64,000 nt of DNA from Caenimonas sedimenti (GCF_007833165.1 NZ_VOBQ01000013.1:221225-285224), one strand, 5' to 3'; shown: positions 14,086 to 26,329, numbered from the stretch's first letter. Numbers and translations are program-made. Notes: generated by a model from the sequence alone, not told the origin.

Positions 14086-16565
14086 GGCCGGAACCGAGAG
14101 ATCGAAATGCGGCGGCCGCTTGGCAGGCTCAGCACAGCCGAGGTCGTGCTGCTGAACTCCAATGTCACCTGGCCGACGTTCGCGTTTCCGACAACGGGCC
14201 TCCTGTACGCGCCCCCCAGGCTCTGCCCGAAGGCGTATTGCGCCCAGGTGCCGAGATAGCGGCCGGCCCCGCCGGTCGAGGTCAAGGTGGCCCCATACCA
14301 GACGCCCCGCCCGCTGTCCTCATACATGTAGCCGCCCAGCACCATCACGCCGTCCTGTACTTCCAGCACGAAGCCACGCCCGTTCTCCGTGGGATCCCAC
14401 CACACGCCTGTCTCGGGCTCACCAAGAGGCTGCGGGCTGCGCGCACCGCCACTGCCGAAATCGAAGCGTTCGATGGGAACACTGCCGCCGGCCCACGTGA
14501 GCACGCCCGCATGCCCGGTGGAAAAGGACACGGTAACGCTTCCCACCGCTTGTGCCCCAGCGGGCGGCTTGTACGGTCCGCCCAGGGTCTGGCCGCCGCG
14601 GTACTCGAGCAAGGTGCCCGCGTAAGTGGCGCCCCCGCGGTTCTCAAGCGGCGCTGCATACCAGACTGCCTGCCCGGCGGCGTCGAACAGGTAGGCACTC
14701 AGCAGCAGGCCGTCCCCGTGAGGTGTGATGGCGAAGCCCCTGCCATCCTCCACTCGGTTCCACCACCAGCCCGCATTGGGCAGCGCGATGGCCGCGCTCC
14801 TCGTCCCGGCGTGGAAACAGCTGGCGTTGCCGCCGGCATGCGGGTGCGTGAGGGGCCGCGCGTTCACGACGCCGCCGCGAATGAGCTGGGCCAGCCGAAC
14901 CGAGTTTGGGTGATCCGGGAAGCGCGCACCATAGGCTTCGAGCCAGGCGGAATACGTCGAGCCGCCGACGGCCTGCACGACCCCCACCATGTCGAAATCC
15001 GGATAGGCGGGCGCGTTGCTGCAGTTCGAGGCATCCGCGCCCGCATAAGCCCGCATCAATGCCGGGTTGTCCACCGCATCGAGCAGGAATTTGACGGCGG
15101 TGTGCAGCGACTTGCCATCCACGGCTAGCGCGTACGCGTCGTAGCCCTGCACCGCCGCCAGTTCGGCGATGAACACCAGGTTGAGCAGCATGGTGTCCTG
15201 GTAGCGGTAGGCGCATGCACCTCGCGCCACTTCCCGTGGGAAGCTGCCATCCGCGCGCATCTGGTGCAGGCCCATGACGACTTTTTCCATGCCCTCGGCC
15301 ACTGCGAGCCTGTCACCCTGGACGATGCCCCAGGCCATCTTCATGCCTCGGCTGAGATAGCCCGTGTTGAAGGGCGCCTCCCCGTTCTGGATGCCGCCGG
15401 GTGGTTCGGTGGAAAAGGCGACCAGGCGATCGAACCAACGGTCGATGAGCACCCTGTCCGTCGGCATGACGAGCGGGTCATGCCGCAGCATGCTCCAGGT
15501 TTGCAGGACGGGCAGCATGGACCACAAGATCTCGTACTTCTGGCGAAAATCTTCCTGGTTCGGCTGGCCCACGACGATCCCGGGGAAGGCCGACAGCGCG
15601 TCAGCGGCGGCCCAGCTGCGCAAATGATCGAGCAGTTGCCTGGCGATGGCCGGGTTGCCCGTAGCCAGAAAGTCCGAACCGTAGCTGCTCATGAAATCCC
15701 GGAACCGGCCCAAGGCCTGCTGCTCCATGCATTCCGTTCCTGAGCAGGTCAGGGCGACGATGGGCGGATGCGTCGGCTGCGGGACGGAAAAAACGATGCT
15801 CGCGTGGGTGCCCGCCGATGCAGCCAGACTGGCGCGGTCCCACAGGGGACTGGAAGCGCCCGGCTGCGTCGTGAACTGCGTGGCGCCCATCACGACGTCC
15901 GGCAGCTTGCGCGCCAGGGCCAGCACCATGCTCCGCAGTTCGGCGGGGAGGCCCGCGATGCCGTCAACTCTGGCAGTACCGCCAGCCGTGTCGGCATTCA
16001 GGTACACGTCGGCCATCCCCGCGATGCCCCTCAGGTTGGGGTCGGTGCTTGGAAACAGTTCCAGCCGTAGCACCGGCTCGTCGCGCTGCCGGTTGTAGGT
16101 GAGTCCGAAGCGCGGGTAGGCGATGCCCTCGGAGTTGCGCAGATCGGTGAACGCGATCTGCGCGTACTCGCGCACACGCTGCTGGCCGCCTTCCACGTAG
16201 CGGGTCTCCCACACCGTGATGGCGGCCGATGCGAAGGTGACGGTGGGCAGCGAGGCCGCTTCCGCGGCCAAAGGATTGACGGCGCAGAAATCCAGGGCCT
16301 TGCGACCGCCGAGTGCCGCTAGTTCGGCGCGCCGCTTGTCCACGTCCACCAAGAGCTTGCCCGGCCTGTTGACGGAGAAATCCTCGAACCGCCGCCCGCC
16401 GATGACCGATGTGTCGACCGTGAAACAGGTGGCGGGTGGCAGTTGGGGCCCCGGGCACACTTGGGCCGTGCGACTCCATGCAGGCTCGGGGGCCAGCACC
16501 AGCGCCCCCGCCAGGATCGCGAGGAGGGAGACACTGTGTGCCTGCATGGACGTGGGCGGCTTCAT
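14082..16565 (-). CDS. Large secreted protein with PL5 alginate-lyase-like domain and two C-terminal repeats
   Basis: An 827-residue exported protein. The N-terminal signal ([20 protein letters not shown]) would be cleaved near residue 31; a later ATG at 16547 is also possible. Residues about 60-270 are a beta-rich region I do not recognise. Residues about 290-500 look like an alpha/alpha-toroid of the alginate lyase PL5 type: [18 protein letters not shown] aligns with the NNH(S/D)YW helix of AlgL, and [19 protein letters not shown] with the DGxLPxE...R...Y stretch. Residues about 597-705 and 720-827 are two copies of a repeat with WWxxxEdGRGF, a YxxD turn and VWYxA. The AlgL catalytic His appears replaced, so activity is uncertain. 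Confidence 0.7.
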   Translation of the reverse strand: MKPPTSMQAHSVSLLAILAGALVLAPEPAWSRTAQVCPGPQLPPATCFTVDTSVIGGRRFEDFSVNRPGKLLVDVDKRRAELAALGGRKALDFCAVNPLAAEAASLPTVTFASAAITVWETRYVEGGQQRVREYAQIAFTDLRNSEGIAYPRFGLTYNRQRDEPVLRLELFPSTDPNLRGIAGMADVYLNADTAGGTARVDGIAGLPAELRSMVLALARKLPDVVMGATQFTTQPGASSPLWDRASLAASAGTHASIVFSVPQPTHPPIVALTCSGTECMEQQALGRFRDFMSSYGSDFLATGNPAIARQLLDHLRSWAAADALSAFPGIVVGQPNQEDFRQKYEILWSMLPVLQTWSMLRHDPLVMPTDRVLIDRWFDRLVAFSTEPPGGIQNGEAPFNTGYLSRGMKMAWGIVQGDRLAVAEGMEKVVMGLHQMRADGSFPREVARGACAYRYQDTMLLNLVFIAELAAVQGYDAYALAVDGKSLHTAVKFLLDAVDNPALMRAYAGADASNCSNAPAYPDFDMVGVVQAVGGSTYSAWLEAYGARFPDHPNSVRLAQLIRGGVVNARPLTHPHAGGNASCFHAGTRSAAIALPNAGWWWNRVEDGRGFAITPHGDGLLLSAYLFDAAGQAVWYAAPLENRGGATYAGTLLEYRGGQTLGGPYKPPAGAQAVGSVTVSFSTGHAGVLTWAGGSVPIERFDFGSGGARSPQPLGEPETGVWWDPTENGRGFVLEVQDGVMVLGGYMYEDSGRGVWYGATLTSTGGAGRYLGTWAQYAFGQSLGGAYRRPVVGNANVGQVTLEFSSTTSAVLSLPSGRRISISRFRP

Positions 16566-16602
16566 CGATGGAGTATGCGCGCCATCGCCGGCTGAGCGGC
16601 GG

Positions 16603-19227
16603 TCAGGCGGAGATCGCCTCCAGCAGCTCCGTCTCGATTTCGATCTGCCGCCGGTTCTGCTGCAGCTCCGCACCGTCGATCAGGAAGGTGTCCTCGACGC
16701 GTTCGCCCAGGGTGCTGACCTTGGCGAGCTGCAGGTTGATCTTGTGCCGCGCCAGCACGCGCGCCACGGAATACAGCAGGCCGACGCGGTCGCTGGCGGA
16801 GATCGAGAGCAGCCAGCGCTGCGCCTTCTCGTCCGGCCGGAGGTCGATGCGTGGCGCGATCGGGAAGCTCTTGACCCGGCGCGACACGCGGCCGCGGCTG
16901 GGTGGCGGCAGCGGCCCGGCGGTGTTGATCGTCAGCGCCAGTTCCGACTCGACCATGCTGCACAGCTCCCGGTAGTGGTCGGGCAGCATCGCCGTCACCA
17001 CCTGGAACGTGTCGAGCGCATAGCCGTTGGTCGCGGTGTGCACCTTGGCGTCGAGGATGCTGAAGCCGGCCTGGTCGAAATAGCCGCAGATGCGCGCGAA
17101 CAGGTCGGTCTGGTCCGGGGTGTACACCAGCACCTGCAAGCCTTCGCCCACGGGGGACAGGCGCGCGCGCACGATGACGCGGTCGCCACCGACGTGGCGC
17201 GACACGTGGCGCGTGTGCCAGGCGATGTCGCTGGCGTCGTGGCGCATGAAGTAGCCGACGTCGAGCGAGTCCCACAGTTTCTTGTGCGCCTCGAAGGGCA
17301 GGGCGAACAGCTGCAGTTGCACCAGCGCGTCGCGTTTGCGGGCCTCCACCTCGGCGCTCGGGTCGGGGGCGCGCCCCCCCAGCCGGCGCAGGGTGTATTT
17401 GTACAGGTCCTCCAGCAGCTTGCCCTTCCAGGCGTTCCAGACCTTGGGGCTGGTGCCGCGGATGTCGGCCACAGTCAGCAGGTACAGGGCCGTCAGGTTG
17501 CGCTCGTTGCCCACGCGCTCGGCGAAGGCGCCGATGACGGCCGGGTCGCCCAGGTCTTCCTTCTGCGCGACGCGGCTCATCGCCAGGTGCTCGCGCACCA
17601 GGAATTCGACCAGCTGGCAGTCCTCGGCGGCGATGTCGTGCGCGCGGCAGAACCGCCGCACTTCGCGCGCGCCCAAATCGGAATGGTCGCCGCCGCGCCC
17701 CTTGGCGATGTCGTGGAACAGGGCGGCGATGTAGAGGATGTAGGGCTTGTCCCAGCCGGCGGCCAGCTGCGAGCAGAACGGATACTCGTGGGCATGCTCC
17801 GCCATGAAGAAGCGCCGGACGTTGCGCAGCACCATCAGGATGTGCTGGTCCACCGTGTAGACGTGGAACAGGTCGTGCTGCATCTGCCCGACGATGCGGC
17901 GGAACACCCACAGGTAGCGTCCCAGCACCGACGTCTGGTTCATGAGGCGCATGGCATGCGTGATGCCCTGCGGCTGCATCAGGATCGCGCGGAACGTCGC
18001 GTGGTTCACCGGGTCGTCGCGGAAGCGGGCGTCCATCACCTTGCGCGCGCTGTACAAGGCCCGCAGCGTCCGCGCCGACAGGCCTTTGACGCCCACGGTC
18101 GTCTGGTACAGCAGGAAGGTCTCCAGGATCGCCTGCGGCTGTTTCAGGTACAGGTCGTCGCTGGCCACCTCGATCATCCCGGCCTTCTCGAGGAAGCGCT
18201 CGTTGATCGGCCGCGGTTCCTGCGTCGCCGGGTTGAGCCGCTCCTCGATGTTGAGCAGCAGGATCTGGTTCAGCTGCGCCACCGCCTTGGCCGCCCAGTA
18301 GAAGCGCTTCATCAGCACTTCGCTCGCGCGTGAGACGACGCGTCCGTCGGCGCGCACCAGGGGCAGGTAGCCGAACGATTCCGCCACCGCGCCCTGCAGG
18401 TCGAAGACGAGGCGATCCTCCCGCCGGTTGGCGACCACGTGCAGCTTGGCGCGGATCAGGCTCAGCAATGCCTCGTTGCGCTTGATCTGGCGGGCCTCAA
18501 AAGGCGTCGCCAGGCCACGCCGCGCGAGCTCGTCCCAGCTCTTGCCGAAGCCCGCCGCGTTGGCCACCCACAGGATCACCTGCAGGTCGCGCAGGCCGCC
18601 GGGCGATTCCTTGCAGTTCGGCTCCAGCGAATACGGGGTGTTCTCGAACTTGGTGTGGCGCTGCCGCATCTCCAGCGTCTTGGCCACGAAGAAGTTGCGC
18701 GCGTCCACCGTCTGGCGGAAGCGGCCCTGGAACTCCAGGAAGAGCTTGCGCGAGCCGGTGATCAGGCGCGACTCGAGCAGCGAGGTCTGGACCGTGACGT
18801 CCCCCACGGCCTGGGCCACGCATTCCTCCACGGTGCGAACGCTCGACCCGATCTCCAGGCCGGCGTCCCAACAGCTGCCGATGAAGGCCTCGATGCGGCG
18901 CTTGAGCGGCGCGTCGCCGTCGGGCGATACGCCGTCGGGCAGCAAGAGCACCACGTCGACGTCGGAATGCGGGAAGAGCTCTCCCCGGCCGAAGCCGCCC
19001 ACCGCCAGCAGCGCCACGCCGGCAGGCAAGCCGGCCTGCTGCCAGAGGGCCTGCAACGCACCGTCGGCGAGTTCGCTGAGGGCCTGCAGCAGGCCGCGGA
19101 TGCCCCGGGTGGAAGCGCTGACGGCGCGCAGGCCGGCGATGACTTCGCCTTTGCGAGCGAGATAGGCTTCGCGGACCGCCTGGATGTCGCGGCCGGCGAC
19201 AGCCGGCACCGCCGCGGCCTGGTTCAT
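16603..19227 (-). CDS. glnD: Bifunctional uridylyltransferase/uridylyl-removing enzyme GlnD
   Basis: An 874-residue nitrogen sensor that adds UMP to PII proteins when glutamine is low and removes it when glutamine is high. Nucleotidyltransferase motif [17 protein letters not shown] is near residues 76-92; the PII-uridylyl helical region (PGGLRDLQ) follows; the HD hydrolase motif [14 protein letters not shown] is near residue 510; two ACT domains lie at about 690-770 and 795-874. [12 protein letters not shown] overlaps the map stop by 4 bp (ATGA), so map-glnD is coupled; 30 further in-frame upstream codons belong to map coding sequence. Confidence 0.97.
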   Translation of the reverse strand: MNQAAAVPAVAGRDIQAVREAYLARKGEVIAGLRAVSASTRGIRGLLQALSELADGALQALWQQAGLPAGVALLAVGGFGRGELFPHSDVDVVLLLPDGVSPDGDAPLKRRIEAFIGSCWDAGLEIGSSVRTVEECVAQAVGDVTVQTSLLESRLITGSRKLFLEFQGRFRQTVDARNFFVAKTLEMRQRHTKFENTPYSLEPNCKESPGGLRDLQVILWVANAAGFGKSWDELARRGLATPFEARQIKRNEALLSLIRAKLHVVANRREDRLVFDLQGAVAESFGYLPLVRADGRVVSRASEVLMKRFYWAAKAVAQLNQILLLNIEERLNPATQEPRPINERFLEKAGMIEVASDDLYLKQPQAILETFLLYQTTVGVKGLSARTLRALYSARKVMDARFRDDPVNHATFRAILMQPQGITHAMRLMNQTSVLGRYLWVFRRIVGQMQHDLFHVYTVDQHILMVLRNVRRFFMAEHAHEYPFCSQLAAGWDKPYILYIAALFHDIAKGRGGDHSDLGAREVRRFCRAHDIAAEDCQLVEFLVREHLAMSRVAQKEDLGDPAVIGAFAERVGNERNLTALYLLTVADIRGTSPKVWNAWKGKLLEDLYKYTLRRLGGRAPDPSAEVEARKRDALVQLQLFALPFEAHKKLWDSLDVGYFMRHDASDIAWHTRHVSRHVGGDRVIVRARLSPVGEGLQVLVYTPDQTDLFARICGYFDQAGFSILDAKVHTATNGYALDTFQVVTAMLPDHYRELCSMVESELALTINTAGPLPPPSRGRVSRRVKSFPIAPRIDLRPDEKAQRWLLSISASDRVGLLYSVARVLARHKINLQLAKVSTLGERVEDTFLIDGAELQQNRRQIEIETELLEAISA

Positions 19228-20027
19228 CCGTTGACGAAGGCCGGCGGTGGCGGACTCCCCGCCGAGAGCGTCAGCACCTCGTAGCCGGTTTCGGTCACCA
19301 GCACCGTGTGTTCCCACTGGGCCGACAGCGAATGGTCCTTGGTGACGATGGTCCAGCCGTCATTGCCGAATTCCTTCACGTCGCGCCGGCCGGCGTTGAT
19401 CATGGGCTCGATGGTGAAGGTCATGCCGGGCTGCAGCTCTTCGAGCGTGCCGGGCTTGCCGTAATGCAGGACCTGCGGCTCTTCATGGAAGTTGCGGCCG
19501 ATGCCGTGCCCGCAGAACTCGCGCACCACCGAGAAGCCCTGGCTCTCAGCGAATTTCTGAATGGCGAAGCCGACGTCGCCCAGGCGCACGCCTGGCCTCA
19601 CATGGGTGATCCCATGCCACATGGCTTCATAGGTGATGCCGCACAGCCGCTTGGCGGCGATCGACGCCTCGCCGACCAGGAACATCCGGCTGGTGTCGCC
19701 GTACCAGCCGTCTTTGATGACGGTGACGTCGACGTTGACGATGTCGCCCTTCTTCAGCGGCTTGTCGTTGGGGATGCCGTGGCAGACGACGTTGTTGACC
19801 GAGGTGCACAGCGAGGCGGGGTAGGGCGGATAGCCCGAGGGCTGGTAGCCGAGCGTGGCGGACAGCGTGCCCTGCTTCTTCATGCATTCGGCTGCCAGCC
19901 GGTCGATTTCGCGGGTGGTGATGCCGGGCTTGATGTGCGGGGTGAGGAAGTCCAGCACCTCGGAAGCCAGCCGCCCCGCCGTGCGCATGCCTGCGATGCC
20001 CTGTTCGTCTTTGTACGTGATGCCCAT
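19224..20027 (-). CDS. map: Type I methionine aminopeptidase
   Basis: A 267-residue enzyme that removes the initiator methionine after deformylation. Pita-bread metal-site motifs: [17 protein letters not shown] with two metal Asp, [13 protein letters not shown] with metal His, MTFTIEPM with metal Glu, and WEHTVLVTE near the C-terminus. Start chosen at MGITYKDEQ. An 8-codon upstream extension is possible but unneeded. It is divergent from purL across about 113 bp and coupled to downstream glnD. The common rpsB neighbour of map is not seen here. Confidence 0.96.
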   Translation of the reverse strand: MGITYKDEQGIAGMRTAGRLASEVLDFLTPHIKPGITTREIDRLAAECMKKQGTLSATLGYQPSGYPPYPASLCTSVNNVVCHGIPNDKPLKKGDIVNVDVTVIKDGWYGDTSRMFLVGEASIAAKRLCGITYEAMWHGITHVRPGVRLGDVGFAIQKFAESQGFSVVREFCGHGIGRNFHEEPQVLHYGKPGTLEELQPGMTFTIEPMINAGRRDVKEFGNDGWTIVTKDHSLSAQWEHTVLVTETGYEVLTLSAGSPPPPAFVNG

Positions 20028-20140
20028 GGGCCGATTATCCCATCGGGGCAAAGGCCCCGCAGTTAGAATCCTTGTTGCCCCGCGTCCCAGTCAGCGGCGC
20101 GGCGGCTCTCGAGAAATCCCCCAAGCGACCAGGCCATACC

Positions 20141-23100
20141 GTGTCCCTGCACATCACCGAGTTCGAGGGCGGCAATGCCCTCAGCGACTTCCGGGCCCAG
20201 CAACTCCTGCCCCGCCTCCAGGCCCTGTTCGAGGAGATCGAGGGCGTCGCCGCCCGGTACGTCCACCTCGTCGCCACCGAAGAGCTGCCATCGCACGTCG
20301 AGGACAACCGCCTCGGGCTGCTGCTGACCTATGGTGAGCCCTATGACGGCCCCAGCTCGGGCCCGCTGATCGTGGTGACGCCGCGGTTCGGCACGGTTTC
20401 ACCCTGGGCGTCCAAGGCCACCGACATCGCGCGCAACTGCGGGCTGGCCGTCAAGCGCATGGAGCGCTTCGTCGAGTACCGGCTGGTCCTCAAGGGCAGC
20501 TGGTTGCGCGCCACGCGCGAACCCGGGGCGGAGACCCTGGCGGCGCTCGCGGCCCTGCTGCACGACCGGATGACCGAGAGTGTCGTGGCCGAGCGCCAGG
20601 ACGCCATCCGCATGTTCCAGGAACTCGCGCCCCAGCCCATGGAGCACGTGGACGTGCTGGAGGGGGGCCGGGCGGCGCTCGAAGCCGCCAACAGCAGGTT
20701 CGGCCTGGCCCTCGCCGCCGACGAGATCGACTACCTGGTGACCGCATTCCGGGGCCTGGGGCGCAACCCGACGGACGTCGAGCTCATGATGTTCGCGCAG
20801 GCCAACAGCGAGCACTGCCGGCACAAGATCTTCAACGCCAGCTTCACCGTCGACGGCCAGCCGCAGGAGCTCAGCCTGTTCGGGATGATCCGCAACACGC
20901 ACAAGCTGCATCCCGAGCACACTGTCATCGCCTATTCGGACAATGCCGCCGTGATGGAAGGCCACGCGGTCGAGCGCTTCCTGCCGGGCGCGGACCGGCT
21001 CTACGCCAAGACCGCGGCGACGCACCACGTGCTGATGAAGGTCGAGACGCACAACCACCCGACGGCGATCTCGCCTTTCCCGGGCGCTTCCACCGGCGCG
21101 GGGGGCGAGATCCGGGATGAGGGCGCCACCGGCCGCGGCGCGCGGCCGAAGGCCGGCCTGACGGGGTTCACGGTGTCGAAACTGTGGGACGGCCGGTTCG
21201 GCAAGCCGGACCACATCGCCAGCCCGCTGCAGATCATGACGGAAGGCCCGCTCGGCGGTGCCGCCTTCAACAACGAGTTCGGCCGACCCAACCTGCTGGG
21301 CTACTTCCGCGAGTACGAGCAGGAGGTGGCGGGCGTCGCCCGCGGGTACCACAAGCCGATCATGATCGCCGGCGGGCTCGGGCTGATCGATGCGGGGTTG
21401 ACATCGAAGATCCCGTTCCCGCCAGGCACGCTGCTGGTGCAGCTGGGCGGCCCGGGCATGCGCATCGGCATGGGCGGCAGCGCCGCGAGTTCGATGGCGA
21501 CCGGCACCAACACCGCCGACCTGGATTTCGATTCCGTCCAGCGTGGCAACCCGGAAATCCAGCGGCGCGCGCAGGAGGTGATCAACCAGTGCTGGGCGCT
21601 GGGCGAAGCGAATCCCGTCCTGGCCATCCACGACGTGGGCGCAGGTGGCTTGTCCAACGCCTTCCCCGAGCTGACCAACGATGCCGGCCGCGGCGCGCGT
21701 TTCGACCTGCGGCGCGTGCCGCTGGAAGAATCCGGCCTCGCCCCCAAGGAGATCTGGTGCAACGAGAGCCAGGAGCGCTACGTCCTGGCCATCGCCCCGG
21801 AATCGCTGGAGCAGTTCCGCGGCTTCTGCGAGCGCGAGCGCTGCCCGTTCTCGGTGGTGGGCGTCGCCACCGAGGAGAGGCAGCTGGTCGTCGCCGACGA
21901 AGGCGCCGACACACCTGTCGACATGCCGATGGAAGTGCTGCTCGGCAAGCCGCCCAAGATGCACCGCGACGTGACCCGCGTGCCGCGCGAGGTTTCAGCC
22001 ATCGACCTGACAGGGGTCGCCTTGCAGGACGCCGCGATCCGCGTCCTTGCGCACCCGACCGTCGCGTCCAAGCGCTTCCTCATCACCATCGGCGATCGCA
22101 CCGTCGGCGGCTTGAGCCACCGCGACCAGATGGTCGGCCCCTGGCAGGTGCCGGTGGCGGATTGCGCCGTGACCCTGGCCGATTACCGGGGACTCGCCGG
22201 CGAGGCGATGAGTGTGGGCGAGCGCACGCCCCTGGCATCGACGGACGCCGCCGCGTCGGGCCGCATGGCGGTCGCCGAGGCCATCACCAACCTGCTGGCC
22301 GCGCCGATCGAGCTGCCTCGCGTCAAGCTGTCGGCCAACTGGATGGCGGCGTGTGGCGAGCCCGGCGAAGATGCCGCGCTGTACGACACGGTGCGAGCCG
22401 TCGGCATGGAGCTTTGTCCGGCGCTGGGCGTTTCCATCCCGGTCGGCAAAGACAGCCTGTCGATGCGCACGCAGTGGAACGACGCGGAAGCCATGCGCAA
22501 GGTCACCTCGCCGGTGAGTCTGATCGTGACGGGCTTCGCCAGCATCGCCGACGTGCGCGGCACGCTGACCCCGCAGCTGGAGGCGACGCAGGACACCACG
22601 CTGGTGCTCGTCGATCTCGGCAAGGGTCGCCATCGCATGGGTGGCAGCATCCTGGCGCAGGTTCTCGAACAGCCGGGGGGCGCGGTGCCCGACCTGGACG
22701 AAGCGCAGGACCTGGTGAATCTCGTGACCGCCGTCAACGCACTGCGGGCACAAGGCCGGATCCTGGCTTACCACGACCGCAGCGACGGCGGCCTGTTCGC
22801 CGCGGCCTGCGAGATGGCTTTCGCCGGGCATGTCGGCATCGCGCTGAACGTCGACATGCTGGTGACCGAAGGCGACGGCATCAGCGACAGCCGCGCCGAG
22901 TTCGGCGACGCGAAGAACTGGGCCTCGCAGGTGAGCGCGCGGCGCGAGGAGCTGACGCTCAAGGCGTTGTTCAACGAGGAACTGGGCGTGTTGTTGCAGG
23001 TGCGCACCGAAGACCGCAATGACGTCATGCAGGTGCTGCGCACGCATGGACTGTCGAAGTTCAGCCACTTCGTCGGCAAGACCCGTCCCGCGTCGTCCGA

Positions 23101-24097
23101 AATCGATGCCGGCAAGGGCGAAGTGCAGGTCTGGCGCGACACCAGGACGGTATTCAGCGCCAAGCTGGCCGACCTGCACCAGGTCTGGGACAGCGTGAGC
23201 TGGAAGATCTGCCAACTGCGTGACAACCCGGTGTGCGCGGACAGCGAGCACGCGGCGGCCGGCGAGGCCACCGACCCGGGCCTGCACGTGCATATCCCCA
23301 CTGAAATTCCGGTGACCCCGGCCTTGTTGCTCTCGCGCCCCAAGGTCGCCATCCTGCGCGAGCAGGGCGTGAACTCGCACGTCGAAATGGCCTATGTGTT
23401 CACCGAAGCCGGTTTCGATGCCTACGACGTCCACATGACCGATCTGCAGACCGGCCGCGCCTCGCTGGCCGACGTGCAGGGCATCGTCGCCTGCGGCGGC
23501 TTCAGCTATGGCGACACGCTGGGCGCCGGCATCGGCTGGGCCCGCAGCATCACCTTCAACCCGGTGCTGACCGGGCAGTTCCATGCGTTCTTCGCCCGCA
23601 GCGACACCTTCGGCCTGGGGGTGTGCAACGGCTGCCAGATGTTCGCCGAGCTGGCCGACATCATCCCTGGCGCTGAAGCCTGGCCGCGGTTCACCACCAA
23701 TCGCAGCGAGCGTTTCGAGGCCCGCCTGTCGATGGTGGAGGTGCTGGAATCGCCCAGCCTTTTCCTGCGGGGCATGGCGGGCTGGCGCCTGCCCATCGCC
23801 GTGGCGCACGGCGAAGGCTACGCGGACTTCTCGCAGCGCGGCAACCGCGAGCGCATCGTTCCCGCCATGCGCTTCGTCGACAACGACGGCCAGCCCACCG
23901 AGCGTTATCCGTTCAACCCGAACGGCAGCCCGGGCGGGCTGACGGCGGTGACGACACCGGACGGACGCTTCACCGCGCTGATGCCGCACCCGGAACGCGT
24001 GTTCCGCAACGCCCAGATGAGCTGGACGCCGGGTGACGCGGCCGATTTCAGCCCCTGGATGACCTTGTGGCGCAACGCGCGCAGGTGGGTCGGATGA
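20141..24097 (+). CDS. purL: Phosphoribosylformylglycinamidine synthase PurL (large form)
   Basis: A 1318-residue single-chain FGAM synthase that converts FGAR, glutamine and ATP to FGAM in purine synthesis. Signature regions: [26 protein letters not shown], the second synthetase half ([19 protein letters not shown]), and a C-terminal class I glutaminase with VCNGCQMF (catalytic Cys), AHGEGYADF and [13 protein letters not shown] at 20141 gives [11 protein letters not shown], typical for the family; the frame remains open 23 codons upstream. Its stop overlaps the chorismate mutase ATG by 4 bp. A TTAGAAT at 20063-20069 resembles a -10 box without a clear -35. Confidence 0.97.
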   Translation: MSLHITEFEGGNALSDFRAQQLLPRLQALFEEIEGVAARYVHLVATEELPSHVEDNRLGLLLTYGEPYDGPSSGPLIVVTPRFGTVSPWASKATDIARNCGLAVKRMERFVEYRLVLKGSWLRATREPGAETLAALAALLHDRMTESVVAERQDAIRMFQELAPQPMEHVDVLEGGRAALEAANSRFGLALAADEIDYLVTAFRGLGRNPTDVELMMFAQANSEHCRHKIFNASFTVDGQPQELSLFGMIRNTHKLHPEHTVIAYSDNAAVMEGHAVERFLPGADRLYAKTAATHHVLMKVETHNHPTAISPFPGASTGAGGEIRDEGATGRGARPKAGLTGFTVSKLWDGRFGKPDHIASPLQIMTEGPLGGAAFNNEFGRPNLLGYFREYEQEVAGVARGYHKPIMIAGGLGLIDAGLTSKIPFPPGTLLVQLGGPGMRIGMGGSAASSMATGTNTADLDFDSVQRGNPEIQRRAQEVINQCWALGEANPVLAIHDVGAGGLSNAFPELTNDAGRGARFDLRRVPLEESGLAPKEIWCNESQERYVLAIAPESLEQFRGFCERERCPFSVVGVATEERQLVVADEGADTPVDMPMEVLLGKPPKMHRDVTRVPREVSAIDLTGVALQDAAIRVLAHPTVASKRFLITIGDRTVGGLSHRDQMVGPWQVPVADCAVTLADYRGLAGEAMSVGERTPLASTDAAASGRMAVAEAITNLLAAPIELPRVKLSANWMAACGEPGEDAALYDTVRAVGMELCPALGVSIPVGKDSLSMRTQWNDAEAMRKVTSPVSLIVTGFASIADVRGTLTPQLEATQDTTLVLVDLGKGRHRMGGSILAQVLEQPGGAVPDLDEAQDLVNLVTAVNALRAQGRILAYHDRSDGGLFAAACEMAFAGHVGIALNVDMLVTEGDGISDSRAEFGDAKNWASQVSARREELTLKALFNEELGVLLQVRTEDRNDVMQVLRTHGLSKFSHFVGKTRPASSEIDAGKGEVQVWRDTRTVFSAKLADLHQVWDSVSWKICQLRDNPVCADSEHAAAGEATDPGLHVHIPTEIPVTPALLLSRPKVAILREQGVNSHVEMAYVFTEAGFDAYDVHMTDLQTGRASLADVQGIVACGGFSYGDTLGAGIGWARSITFNPVLTGQFHAFFARSDTFGLGVCNGCQMFAELADIIPGAEAWPRFTTNRSERFEARLSMVEVLESPSLFLRGMAGWRLPIAVAHGEGYADFSQRGNRERIVPAMRFVDNDGQPTERYPFNPNGSPGGLTAVTTPDGRFTALMPHPERVFRNAQMSWTPGDAADFSPWMTLWRNARRWVG

Positions 24098-24501
24098 CGA
24101 AGGAACCCGATCCGCAGGGCGGCGCGTTGCGCCGCTTCAGGGATCCGGCGTACCGTCCGCTCGCCGGCGACCTGGCCGGCATCCGCCGGGAGATCGACCG
24201 CATCGACGATGCCGTCGTGCGCCTGCTGGCCGAGCGCGCCATGTACGTGAAAGACGCCGCCCGCTTCAAGCACGATGCTTTCCAGGTGAGTGCGCCGGCG
24301 CGGCAGGCCCAGGTGTTCGCCCATGTGCGCGCGCTGGCCGCACGGCACAATCCTGCGTTCAACGGGGGCTTCGAAGGACTGCCGGAGGTGGTGGAAGCCG
24401 CTTACCGGGCCCTGGTCGCCGGCTATATCGCCAGCGAACAGCAGTACTTCGGCCAGACCGAACCCATTTCTCCATCTACCCAAGACGAAGTTCCTGAATG
24501 A
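24094..24501 (+). CDS. Chorismate mutase type II (AroQ/PchB-like)
   Basis: A 135-residue all-helical protein. The AroQ core is clear: [19 protein letters not shown] (about residues 34-52) followed by KDAARFKHD and a C-terminal helix. Family members convert chorismate to prephenate or, in the PchB branch, split isochorismate. Spacing resembles monofunctional chorismate mutase domains; the substrate cannot be fixed by eye. ATG overlaps the purL stop and its TGA overlaps the next ATG, so it is in a coupled chain with purL and a Bug protein. No signal peptide, so cytoplasmic. Confidence 0.8.
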   Translation: MTKEPDPQGGALRRFRDPAYRPLAGDLAGIRREIDRIDDAVVRLLAERAMYVKDAARFKHDAFQVSAPARQAQVFAHVRALAARHNPAFNGGFEGLPEVVEAAYRALVAGYIASEQQYFGQTEPISPSTQDEVPE

Positions 24502-25487
24502 CCCAGCGCCGCAAACTCCTGCAAGCCCTGGCGGCCACGCCCGCTGTTCTCCTGGCCGGCCCCTGGTCGTCCGCACGTGCGCAGGGCGAATACCCCGCCA
24601 AACCGATCCGCCTGATCGTGCCGTTTCCCGCCGGCTCCACGCCCGATGTCTTCGCGCGCGTGGTGAGCGAGAAGGCGTCCCAGGGCTTGAAGCAAGCCAT
24701 CGTCATCGAGAACCGCGCGGGTGCCGGCGGCAACCTGGGCACCGACCTCGTGGCCAAGGCAGCGCCGGATGGCTACACGATCGGCGCTTCCATCACCGGG
24801 CCTCTGGTGAACAACGTCGTGCTGTACAAGAAGATGCCGTACGACCCCTTCAAGGATCTCACGCCCATCACTTTCGGTGTGCACCAGGCCAACGTGCTGG
24901 CCGTCAGCCCGGCCCTCGGCGTCAACACGCTCAAGGAGCTGATGGACCTGCTGCGCAAGAACCCGGGCAAGTACAACTATGCGTCCATCGGCCTTGGCAG
25001 CCTTTCGCACCTGAGCATCGAGATGCTCAAGTCGCTGACCAACAGCTATGTCGTGCACATTCCTTATGGCTCGTCCCCCGCGGCCGTGACCAGCGTGCTG
25101 GCTGGCGACACGCAGATCGTGAGCCTGGCGCCGCTGGCCGTGATGCCCCAGGTGGCGGCGGGCAAGCTGAAGGCCATCGCGGTTTCCACTGCCAAGCGTG
25201 TGCCGCAGATCCCGAACCTGCCGACATTCCGCGAGTCGGGGGTGGATTTCGACGGCAGCGCCTGGATCGGGCTGGTCGCGCCCGGTGCGACACCGGCGCC
25301 GATCATCGAGCGCCTGAACCGTGAATTCGTGGCCGCCATGCGCGACCCCGCCATCAACGAGAAGCTGAGGTCGCAGTACATGGACGCGGAGCCGGGCACC
25401 CCGCAGCAGTTCGCCGCTTTCATGCAGGGTGAACTGAAGAAGTGGGGCCCTGTCATCAAGCGCAGCGGCGCGACCATCGACTCCTGA
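24498..25487 (+). CDS. Tripartite tricarboxylate transporter (TctC/Bug) substrate-binding protein
   Basis: A 329-residue periplasmic binding protein of the Bug family, which is greatly expanded in Comamonadaceae and Bordetella. N-terminal RRK plus LLQALAATPAVLLAG and an ARAQ cleavage region at about 27-29 resemble a Tat-like signal. Family motifs: YPAKPIRLIVPFPAGS, ENRAGAGGNLGTD, PDGYTI, HIPYGSSPAAVTSVLAGD, and LPTFRESG. No tctA/tctB membrane partner is nearby, so it is an orphan. Coupled by ATGA overlap to the chorismate mutase gene. The ligand cannot be read from sequence. Confidence 0.92.
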   Translation: MTQRRKLLQALAATPAVLLAGPWSSARAQGEYPAKPIRLIVPFPAGSTPDVFARVVSEKASQGLKQAIVIENRAGAGGNLGTDLVAKAAPDGYTIGASITGPLVNNVVLYKKMPYDPFKDLTPITFGVHQANVLAVSPALGVNTLKELMDLLRKNPGKYNYASIGLGSLSHLSIEMLKSLTNSYVVHIPYGSSPAAVTSVLAGDTQIVSLAPLAVMPQVAAGKLKAIAVSTAKRVPQIPNLPTFRESGVDFDGSAWIGLVAPGATPAPIIERLNREFVAAMRDPAINEKLRSQYMDAEPGTPQQFAAFMQGELKKWGPVIKRSGATIDS

Positions 25488-25492
25488 ACCCC

Positions 25493-26230
25493 TTGGCCGG
25501 GACTTCCGCCAGCGCCCGTTTCGACCGCATCGACGCCCTGCGGGGCGTCGCCATCACGTGGATGACGGTCTACCACTTCTGCTTCGACCTGAACCACTAC
25601 GGCTGGCTCAGGCAGGACTTCTACCGCGACCCGTTCTGGACCTGGCAGCGCACCGCCATCGTCAGCCTGTTCCTGTTCTGCGCGGGGTTGGGGCAGGCGG
25701 TCGCCGTTGCGCAAGGGCAGAGCTGGCAACGCTTCTGGAGGCGTTGGGCGCAGGTGGCAGCTTGCGCGCTGCTGGTGACGATCGCGTCGTCGTTCATGTT
25801 CCCCCACAGCTTCATCTACTTCGGGGTGCTGCACGGTATCGCCCTGATGCTGGTCATCGTCCGGCTGACCGCGCATTGGGGCCAGTGGCTGTGGCTGGCT
25901 GGCGCGCTCGCGATTGCCGCCGCGCTCAGCGCGCCTGCCTTGCATGCCAGCTGGCCGGGCGGAAGCTTCCTCCACGAGCGTGCGTGGAACTGGATCGGCC
26001 TGGTGGCGCACAAGCCGCGCACCGAAGACTACGTGCCGCTGCTGCCTTGGCTGGGTGTCATGTGGTGGGGCGTGGCGGCGGGCCAGTGGGCGTTCCGGCA
26101 CGCGCCCCATGGGCTGCAAGGACCCATCCCGCGCGCGGCCGCGCCACTCGCATGGATGGGCCGCTGGAGCTTGAGCTGGTACATGCTGCACCAGCCCTTG
26201 CTCATCGGTTTTTTGCTATTGGTCCGATAG
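25493..26230 (+). CDS. DUF1624 / heparan-alpha-glucosaminide N-acetyltransferase-like membrane protein
   Basis: About 245 residues with roughly six membrane helices. The N-terminus carries FDRIDALRGVAITWMTVYH, the motif that starts DUF1624 and related acyltransferase-3-like proteins; FPHSFIYFGVLHGIAL and the C-terminal WSLSWYMLHQPLLIG also match. In human HGSNAT the equivalent region transfers acetyl across a membrane; the bacterial role is unknown. I start it at TTG 25493, 5 bp after the Bug stop; no ATG or GTG lies close to the motif without overlapping the previous gene, so the start is tentative. Confidence 0.8.
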   Translation: MAGTSASARFDRIDALRGVAITWMTVYHFCFDLNHYGWLRQDFYRDPFWTWQRTAIVSLFLFCAGLGQAVAVAQGQSWQRFWRRWAQVAACALLVTIASSFMFPHSFIYFGVLHGIALMLVIVRLTAHWGQWLWLAGALAIAAALSAPALHASWPGGSFLHERAWNWIGLVAHKPRTEDYVPLLPWLGVMWWGVAAGQWAFRHAPHGLQGPIPRAAAPLAWMGRWSLSWYMLHQPLLIGFLLLVR

Positions 26231-26329
26231 GCGCCGGCGGCGCAGCAGTCGAACTCCGCCTACATGCCGGGCCAACGGCCCCGCGTACCGTCAAGCCCGG
26301 CACTTTCGCCGCCTGACGAGAACGAAGCA

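Noticed and set aside
26265..26302. 8-bp stem (tgccgggc / gcccggca) with a 22-nt loop in the katE leader
   Set aside because: Loop is long, no T tract and no known riboswitch features; could be chance in GC-rich DNA.
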